Shown piece by piece: positions 3,001 through 5,830 of a DNA stretch of 5,830 bases (position 1 is the stretch's first letter; every line of letters starts with the position of its first letter). The position numbers were made by a program, and so were the translations under genes. Where the stretch lies: positions 1 to 5,830 of the forward strand of contig JAKLQT010000089.1 of assembly GCA_022013205.1 (NCBI GenBank), read 5' to 3'. Source of the DNA: Candidatus Omnitrophota bacterium (GTDB lineage: Bacteria; Omnitrophota; Gorgyraeia; B26-G9). The notes under the pieces are model-generated. The model was not told where the DNA came from. It searched no databases and worked only from the letters and a program-made list of their open reading frames with translations.

Positions 3001-5830
3001 TTTTGGTAGAAAAGCAAGTCCATTTGCGATAGTAGACGCATTTTTGGTTTATGGATTTGAATGCGGGGATATTATTTTGGGGGTTATAGATAGCCTGCCT
3101 GACAAAGAGGCGCAAGAGTTTATAATCAGCGCCGCAGCCAGATTAAATATCTCAAGAGACCCGCGAGGCAAAGAACTAATTGAGTTATTTGAAGTCGCCA
3201 GAAACGAAGTAAAGTATATGCTGCCTAATAAATCAATAGGTTTGAAGGGTAAAAATATTTTTATTACTGTTAACGGAATGAGAGTTGAAATTAGCGAAGG
3301 TATTACGTTATGGGAGGTAATGCAGGATTGTTATGCCGACATAAAGGATACCCAGGTTATATATAATGGATGGATTGTAAGAGCTCCCGATATAAAGCAG
3401 AAAGAAAGCATATTAGAGAATATTGAATTATCGGAAGGCGACGAGATTACATTGGGAGAAGAGCAAGACACTGTTTTTACTAATCCATCCGCCGCCTCGC
3501 CAGTTGAAAATAAAAGTTCACTGCTCCTATTTACTAACAATTGGATTCTTATCTATAGGGTTGGTTACGGGCTTTATAACGCGACGACAAAAACGAATAT
3601 TGAGCTTCTGATCAGATATCTAAAGTCACAAGGGTATATTGTTGAGAAAAATGATAACCCTCCAAAGCACATCAAAGAGTTGAATGCGAAGAAGGTTCAT
3701 ATACCTCTTGATAAATTTATGCAAAAATCACAAGAGCAAAGTATTTTTCTTGCTATTGTCGGTACCGTCTATAACTATTGCATCTATGATGCATTTAGGT
3801 ATGCCCTATCCTGGGGAGCTAATAATAATGTGGATATGCGTATTCTTTTGTTTGAGCCGGCCATACAAAGAGAGTTTAAGGATGTTAATTTTTCGCTAAA
3901 ACCTCTGAATGATATCATTAGCCATCTGGAAAAAGAAAGCGCTGAAAGGTATTTTAATTATATTGTCCGTGAAAACGGTAAGACAGAGAACCAGAAAAAT
4001 TTGTTTCCCGGCAAAAATACCATTACACTTGAGGTTATCCATTTGGAAACTTGTCTTAATATTCTCGCAAAACCGGTTCTCTCCAGCTCGCCGGTTAAAA
4101 ATAAAAGGTTATTTATGGAGAAGAGCTCTTCGTCTTCAAGCAAAGGGTATATGGGCAGGAGACGATTTGCTAAACTATTAAGTTGTGCAACTGTAGGAGC
4201 AGCAGCTTATACAGAACCACTTATTGTTAGAATAATAAACTTTATTAGTGGGTTTTTCCTATCAAGTATAAGTGAAGCAATGGCTGAAGAAAGTACCCCA
4301 ACTGCCCGCGAGGATAGCTGGCAGGTACGTTTTGCTAAACGGATAATAACAAGGCTTAAGCAAGATCTTAACGAGGCTTTCATCCCTGAAAAATATAAAT
4401 CGGGCTTAACCCATAGTTGTTATAACGACGGTTTAATAACCAAGATATTAAATGTACTTGCTCGATTTAAAACAATAGATCCGAGGTGGATAAGCTTAAT
4501 ATATAGGAATCAGGATAAATTATTAGGGTATAGCAAATGGAGTTTATCGAGATTAGCCTACGCATTTTATATTTACCAATTCCCGGATGAAAAGGAATTA
4601 ATGGTGTTTGGCGGATATATTGTTATTACTGAATTATGCCCTGATGAAAATGAGATTAAGGCTAAGGTTAACAAGTTTAAAGAGGAATTGGGGAAGTATT
4701 ATGCGAAGAATAACGGCAAAGCTGATGTGGATGAACAGGCAGGTAGAATCATTATCGATTTTATGACTAAAAATAAAGAAGCATATCTGAAAGGAATCTC
4801 AACCGTTATCATCGCCAAGGGCGCCATGAGTTCGTCCTCAATCTCAAAGATTACGCCTAGCAGTCCGATTTCGGATTCCATCGCCTCGCCGATAAGTATT
4901 AAGTCAAAACTTGACACCAATGCCCCTACAGCTACTTTGCTGCTTAATAGCGACGCATCCTCCAGCCTGTCTGTAAAAAAAGTGTTAAAAATGGTTTCCT
5001 CTGTAACGATAGACGGCGCTCTCATAGGCGTTATGAAAGATCGCAAAGGAGAATACTTTTTGGTAAGAGAGTCTCCATTTTTACACAGTATTCATCATGA
5101 AGCAGTAAAGATCAAGCTCGATACCTCCGAATCGAAGAAAAAATCAATAGGAACAAATTTATTCCGTATATGTCAAAATTATTTTAGGATGACGATGATT
5201 TCTATACCTCAAAAGGAATATCAAAACAGAGGAATAGGCTCTTGCCTTATGTATTGCGCGTTAAGGAAAGCTTTAGATCATTCGGTGGAAGAATACCTCA
5301 TTTATTCCCCTGAGAAACCCTTACGGGAATCCCTATTTCATTATTTTGGCTTTACTAAGGGAGGCATAGACAGACTTGGGCCTTACTGCGCTAATGATAA
5401 TCTTAGTGTAGAAGCGCTTGAGGCGGCATTTGAAAAAAGAAAAGAGAAGTGTGGGTTTGAGTTTATCTATGATGACTTCGCTTATTCCAGCTCGCCGGTA
5501 GGCCACAGAGCCGTCTCCAGCTCATCTGTGCTAAATAGAGAAAATATAATCAGGGGATCCTTTTCTCAGTATTACCCTGATTTCAGATATTGGCTGGCAA
5601 ATAAAATAGGCAAGAATCAAAAAGTGCTTTCTGCAGGATGTGGAAGGAATGGTAAATTGGAGGGTGATCTTAAGAAGCTGAATAATAAAGTCTTAGGAGT
5701 AGATAAAGCCCCGGAGGCTAAAGATAATCCGGAAATAGAAGTAATAATCTGTGATGCTGCAATTATGAGCTCTAAAATTCATCAAAAGTTTGATGTAATT
5801 ATATTTGCCGAATCTATCAGGTATATGAAT
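1..5830 (+). CDS. Interior of a giant multidomain protein, open at both ends (frame starts at base 2)
   Basis: One reading frame, with its first full codon at bases 2-4 and its last at 5828-5830, stays open for 1,943 codons across the entire window. I read every codon and found no TAA, TAG or TGA. In AT-rich DNA this cannot be chance. The encoded protein also carries recognisable folds in a consistent order: SAM methyltransferase, HPr-like, kinase-like, ThiS-like, Tat-like signal, GNAT acetyltransferase and a second SAM methyltransferase. These are joined by SSSPV/SAASPV linkers. Start, stop, promoter and any N-terminal secretion signal lie outside the window, so full length and cellular location are unknown. 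The architecture resembles the giant ORFs reported from Omnitrophota (inference). No gene symbol applies. Every other sizeable ORF here is an overlapping shadow of this frame. Confidence 0.95.
2..103 (+). other. C-terminal tail of an upstream, unidentified module
   Basis: These 34 residues precede the first SSSPV linker and end the preceding module of the giant protein. The stretch contains a CGNIC pair of cysteines (residues 4-8), a short amphipathic helix with a double Arg, and a hydrophobic strand (GLVLLSV). It is too short to assign to a family, and the two Cys alone do not support calling a metal site. Confidence 0.5.
104..121 (+). repeat. Inter-domain linker repeat, SSSPVG (type A copy 1)
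   Basis: Codons TCC AGC TCG CCG GTG GGA encode Ser-Ser-Ser-Pro-Val-Gly (residues 35-40). The first 14 bases, TCCAGCTCGCCGGT, recur exactly at 4082-4095 and 5486-5499. They are much more GC-rich than the flanking coding sequence. The repeat sits at a boundary between unlike protein regions and is read as a flexible seam between modules. Confidence 0.85.
122..913 (+). other. Unassigned, mostly helical region upstream of the first methyltransferase
   Basis: Residues 41-304 do not match a family I recognise. The stretch is rich in Lys, Glu, Leu and aromatic residues and looks mainly alpha-helical. A strongly basic run, NKKKKNF, falls near residues 216-222, and an amphipathic helix follows (INAYLKELEMVLSKR). 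The last part (LNDALGLLKEKYDIDLQERL) leads straight into the methyltransferase core with no SSSPV linker. It may therefore be an N-terminal helical cap belonging to that enzyme rather than a separate module (inference). Confidence 0.5.
914..1489 (+). other. Class I SAM-dependent methyltransferase domain (first)
   Basis: Residues about 305-496 show the Rossmann-like methyltransferase order. Motif I is the Gly-rich loop AAVIGFGKNYGE (first Gly at residue 319). Motif II is an acidic residue ending strand 2, IYAVEIYKEF (Glu344). Motif III is FILANIEDL (Asp385, where the adenine is usually contacted). Motif IV is VDAVFTFGVLE (Asp402). A helix, VSEIHRILRRE, and strand GLLFSISDH follow, as in the family. 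Such enzymes transfer a methyl group from S-adenosylmethionine, but the acceptor cannot be read from the sequence. A Cys/Gly-rich insert (CTMSSGGYCPDI) after motif IV is likely in the substrate-binding part. Spacing and motifs are good but the Gly loop is slightly divergent (GFGKNYG), so activity is probable rather than certain. Confidence 0.8.
1511..1546 (+). repeat. Small hairpin repeat read in frame (GAAAAG triplet plus GGGGACAGACACC core)
   Basis: Three tandem GAAAAG hexamers (1511-1528) run into GGGGACAGACACC and then CTTTTTC. AAAAGG at 1524-1529 can pair with CCTTTT at 1539-1544 around a 9-base loop. The element stays in frame and codes for the low-complexity peptide EKEKEKGTDTFF (residues 504-515), which fits no domain and lies between the methyltransferase and the HPr-like domain. 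From memory, GGGGACAGACACC-type palindromes with A-rich left and T-rich right arms are dispersed in environmental genomes that carry REP-associated (IS200-like) transposases. The link here is inference, because only one copy is in the window. Confidence 0.5.
1568..1585 (+). repeat. Inter-domain linker repeat, SSSPAG (type A copy 2, diverged 3' end)
   Basis: TCCAGCTCGCC is identical to the other type A copies. The 3' end then diverges to CGCGGGT, giving Ser-Ser-Ser-Pro-Ala-Gly (residues 523-528). The repeat lies directly before the HPr-like domain and marks its N-terminal boundary. Confidence 0.8.
1595..1861 (+). other. HPr-like phosphocarrier domain
   Basis: Residues 532-620 align without gaps over the core to PTS phosphocarrier HPr. 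Family HPr has GLHxRPA with the phospho-accepting His15; here it is DLHEAHL with His547. The helix ending in Phe 14 residues later matches (IFIVELARRF), followed by strand SRITLAV. AKNML lies where family members have AKS(I/L)(M/F). LSAEGEDAQNAL closely matches E. coli ISAEGEDEQKAV. HPr normally takes phosphate from Enzyme I and passes it to sugar-specific EIIA proteins in the cytoplasm. Two key changes are visible. The Arg17-Pro18 positions are Ala549-His550, and the regulatory Ser46 position (exactly 31 residues after the His, as in HPr) is Asn578. The domain is complete in length (about 85-90 residues). The fold call is firm; phosphotransfer activity is uncertain. Confidence 0.85.
1922..1987 (+). 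repeat. Double linker: degenerate SSVGG, then SAASPVGG (type B copy 1) and a Ser run
   Basis: After the HPr-like domain, a short helix (residues about 621-637) ends in SPCG and a degenerate linker SSVGG (residues 641-645) follows. Next comes a full linker coded by TCCGCCGCCTCGCCGGTT (1940-1957), giving Ser-Ala-Ala-Ser-Pro-Val (residues 647-652) and Gly-Gly. A serine run SSSS (659-662) follows shortly after. Type B differs from type A by GCCGCC replacing AGC but keeps TCGCCGGT. Two linkers in tandem suggest a module lost between them or a duplication of the seam. Confidence 0.8.
1988..2521 (+). other. Unassigned, charged helical region between linker and kinase-like domain
   Basis: Residues about 663-841 have no motif I recognise. 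They are rich in Lys, Arg, Ile, Leu and Asp and appear entirely helical. LKKAEKYINENRLDDCLKSI (about residues 690-709) resembles a single TPR-like helical pair, but one repeat is too little for a firm call. Further helices follow, then an acidic stretch (FDEDTGDD). No linker separates this region from the kinase-like domain, so it may act as that domain's N-terminal helical extension. Confidence 0.45.
2525..3250 (+). other. Protein-kinase-like (PKL superfamily) domain, divergent
   Basis: Residues about 842-1083 carry a kinase-like order of motifs. A Gly-rich loop occurs as LAEGGFKKVYKAS (Gly852-Gly853, Val857). A possible ATP-contacting Lys lies in strand 3, FRFLIKAVK (Lys876). A catalytic-loop-like D-x4-N is DPKFPN (Asp974, Asn979), with the spacing of the HRDLKPEN loop. 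A DFG-like metal-binding segment is TIIDIDNVHFG (Asp995/Asp997). The canonical His-Arg before the catalytic Asp is replaced by Phe-Glu, and the third residue of the DFG-type motif is Asp rather than Gly, which is closer to aminoglycoside-phosphotransferase-type kinases. Family members transfer ATP phosphate to proteins or small molecules. The tail (about 1003-1083) is helical. Substrate is unknown, and a pseudokinase is possible. Confidence 0.6.
3251..3460 (+). other. ThiS/MoaD-like beta-grasp domain lacking the terminal Gly-Gly
   Basis: Residues about 1084-1153 have the small beta-grasp pattern of ThiS, MoaD and TGS domains. The hairpin is IFITVNGMRVEISEGITLWE (Asn1091-Gly1092), followed by a helix, then VIYNGWIV and the closing ELSEGDEITL. 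In sulphur-carrier proteins the chain ends in Gly-Gly, which is adenylated and thiocarboxylated. Here the corresponding end reads TLGEEQD and continues into a linker, so classic sulphur transfer is not expected. The domain abuts the kinase-like tail without a linker, which suggests that the two travel together as one module. A TGS-type binding role is the main alternative. Confidence 0.65.
3488..3505 (+). repeat. Inter-domain linker repeat, SAASPV (type B copy 2)
   Basis: TCCGCCGCCTCGCCAGTT encodes Ser-Ala-Ala-Ser-Pro-Val (residues 1163-1168) and differs from the copy at 1940-1957 by one base in 18. It lies ten residues after the beta-grasp domain and separates it from an unrelated region. 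Confidence 0.85.
3506..4081 (+). other. Unassigned module between two linkers
   Basis: Residues 1169-1360 form a complete inter-linker block of about 190 residues that I do not recognise. It alternates likely strands and helices: LLLFTNNWILIYRV, IELLIRYLKSQGYIVEK, KKVHIPLDKF, IFLAIVGTVYNYCIYDAF, VDMRILLFEP, ITLEVIHLE. This gives an alpha/beta impression. No nucleotide-binding Gly loop or catalytic triad is evident. Because linkers border both sides, this is a clean candidate for structure prediction as an independent fold. Confidence 0.5.
4082..4096 (+). repeat. Inter-domain linker repeat, SSSPV (type A copy 3)
   Basis: TCCAGCTCGCCGGTT (residues 1361-1365) has the same 14 leading bases as copies at 104 and 5486. 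A poly-serine run (residues 1375-1380, bases 4124-4141) follows shortly after. The linker lies just upstream of a possible internal start and a twin-arginine-like signal sequence. Confidence 0.85.
4104..4117 (+). promoter_or_regulatory. Possible internal ribosome-binding site and in-frame ATG
   Basis: AAAGG at 4104-4108 stands 6 bases before an in-frame ATG at 4115-4117 (Met1372). This is acceptable Shine-Dalgarno spacing. Starting here would place the twin-arginine-like signal at the N-terminus of a shorter product. A-rich purine strings are common in this gene, so the match may be coincidental. Confidence 0.25.
4115..4285 (+). other. Internal twin-arginine (Tat)-like signal sequence
   Basis: Residues 1372-1428 look like an export signal buried inside the chain. 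Met-Glu-Lys and a serine run are followed by MGRRRFAKLL (Arg1386-Arg1388, Phe1389, Lys1391), close to the Tat consensus (S/T)RRxFLK. A mildly hydrophobic Ala/Gly stretch (LLSCATVGAAAY) follows, then a second hydrophobic stretch (LIVRIINFISGFFLSSI) and EAMAEES, which fits an Ala-x-Ala signal peptidase site after Ala1428. Tat signals export folded proteins and normally work only at the N-terminus. Here it probably records capture of a once-separate secreted protein, or marks an internal start. Arg to AMA spans 42 residues, somewhat long for a Tat signal; a cut near AAA (1400-1402) is an alternative. Confidence 0.55.
4286..4825 (+). other. Unassigned domain following the Tat-like signal
   Basis: Residues 1429-1608 would be the mature part of the signal-bearing module. 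I recognise no family. The first half is helical and basic (RFAKRIITRLKQDL), then aromatic-rich (WISLIYRNQDKLLGYSKWS, LAYAFYIYQF). The second half has a strand-like stretch (ELMVFGGYIVITEL) and charged helices (NEIKAKVNKFKEELGKYYAK). It ends with a hydrophobic strand (ISTVIIAKGA) just before the serine-rich linker. Confidence 0.45.
4826..4978 (+). repeat. Degenerate serine-rich linker cluster (SSSS, SSPI, SIASPI, SSSLSV)
   Basis: Residues 1609-1659 contain at least four decayed linker units: Met-Ser-Ser-Ser-Ser (4826-4840), PSSPI (4856-4870), SIASPI coded by TCCATCGCCTCGCCGATA (4877-4894) and SSSLSV (4958-4975). The third is a recognisable variant of the type B repeat. The cluster separates the signal-bearing module from the acetyltransferase. 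It looks like a seam that has been used or duplicated more than once and is decaying. Confidence 0.65.
4982..5485 (+). other. GNAT-family acetyltransferase domain
   Basis: Residues about 1661-1828 match the GNAT fold. N-terminal strands are VTIDGALIGVMKD and GEYFLVRES. The conserved strand MTMISIPQKEY leads into the acetyl-CoA pyrophosphate loop Q-x-x-G-x-G (Gln1741-Asn-Arg-Gly1744-Ile-Gly1746) and its helix SCLMYCALRKAL. Strand EEYLIYSP and the C-terminal LFHYFGF (Phe1784 last) correspond to the usual A-x-x-x-Y-x-x-x-GF ending. Such enzymes move an acetyl group from acetyl-CoA to an amine; the acceptor here is unknown. The part after the FGF motif (to YDDFAY) is an extra charged helix. Linkers bound the module on both sides. 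Confidence 0.8.
5486..5530 (+). repeat. Double linker: SSSPVG (type A copy 4) and SSSSV
   Basis: TCCAGCTCGCCGGTA GGC at 5486-5503 encodes SSSPVG (residues 1829-1834). Twelve bases later TCCAGCTCATCTGTG (5516-5530) encodes SSSSV (1839-1843), a decayed copy of the same unit. The pair joins the acetyltransferase to the second methyltransferase and parallels the double linker at 1922-1987. Confidence 0.85.
5531..5830 (+). other. Class I SAM-dependent methyltransferase domain (second), cut by window end
   Basis: Residues about 1844-1943 hold the N-terminal half of another Rossmann-type methyltransferase. A helix with aromatic residues (FSQYYPDFRYWLANKI) precedes motif I, KVLSAGCGRNGKLEGDL (Gly1879, Gly1881, Gly1884). 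Motif II is VLGVDKAPE (Asp1901), then VIICDAA (Asp1918) and motif IV, KFDVIIFAESIRYM (Asp1931, Glu at FAES). The FAES-x-x-YM end resembles small methyltransferases that modify metabolites or proteins. It differs in loop sequence from the first methyltransferase, so it is not a recent duplicate. The rest lies beyond the window. Confidence 0.85.

Noticed and set aside
3251..3460. A functional ThiS/MoaD sulphur carrier
   Set aside because: The essential C-terminal Gly-Gly is absent and the chain continues into further domains, so thiocarboxylate formation is not possible as it stands.
3331..4181. Several short ORFs on both strands (3331-3540 minus, 3423-3611 plus, 3684-3899 plus, 3909-4181 plus, 3958-4143 minus)
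   Set aside because: All overlap the giant frame in other phases, have low-complexity or implausible compositions and no recognisable motif, and lie where the giant frame carries coherent folded protein and linkers.
4699..5046. Minus-strand ORF of 115 residues
   Set aside because: It is antisense to the serine-rich linker cluster and the start of the GNAT domain. It shows no motif.
104..5530. The recurring 14- to 18-base motif as a CRISPR array or integron attachment sites
   Set aside because: Spacing between copies ranges from tens of bases to kilobases, the copies are translated in frame, they lack CRISPR-like repeat length, and they show no paired inverted core sites.
1..5830. A cluster or operon of separate genes (methyltransferase, HPr, kinase, ThiS, GNAT, methyltransferase)
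   Set aside because: No stop codon or gap separates the domains. They share one phase throughout and are joined by in-frame SSSPV linkers, so a single gene is the simplest reading.

Overview
The whole 5.8 kb window lies inside one enormous protein-coding gene. On the + strand, the frame whose codons begin at base 2 reads through 1,943 consecutive sense codons with no stop, entering at the left edge and leaving at the right edge. Neither the start nor the end of the gene is visible. The sequence is AT-rich by eye. The polypeptide is a chain of different folds separated by short, GC-rich Ser/Ala-Ser-Pro-Val (SSSPV / SAASPV) linkers. Giant ORFs and this kind of linker fit Candidatus Omnitrophota (Omnitrophica), where ORFs of tens of thousands of residues have been reported. 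The taxonomic call is inference from gene style; there is no marker gene in the window.

Layout by residue (residue 1 = bases 2-4): 1-34, tail of an unseen upstream module; 35-40, SSSPV linker; 41-304, unassigned helical region; about 305-496, class I SAM-dependent methyltransferase; about 499-522, a charged insert coded by a small hairpin-forming repeat; 523-528, linker; about 532-620, HPr-like phosphocarrier domain; 641-660, double linker; about 661-841, unassigned helical region; about 842-1083, protein-kinase-like domain; about 1084-1153, ThiS/MoaD-like beta-grasp domain; 1163-1168, linker; 1169-1360, unassigned; 1361-1365, linker; about 1372-1428, a twin-arginine-like signal sequence in the middle of the chain; 1429-1608, unassigned; 1609-1660, degenerate Ser-rich linker; about 1661-1828, GNAT acetyltransferase; 1829-1843, double linker; from about 1844 to the window end, a second SAM methyltransferase cut off by the edge.

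Taken together, the protein strings small-molecule-dependent modification folds (two methyltransferases, an acetyltransferase, a kinase-like fold) together with carrier folds (HPr and ThiS-like) on one polypeptide. The linkers are nearly identical at the DNA level across kilobases and look like seams between captured modules. The HPr domain keeps the phospho-accepting His but has lost the usual Arg-Pro next to it and the regulatory Ser. The ThiS-like domain lacks the terminal Gly-Gly. The carriers may therefore be structural or signalling relics, or they may act in an unusual way. I see no stop codon, intergenic gap, tRNA, rRNA, CRISPR array or complete transposon.
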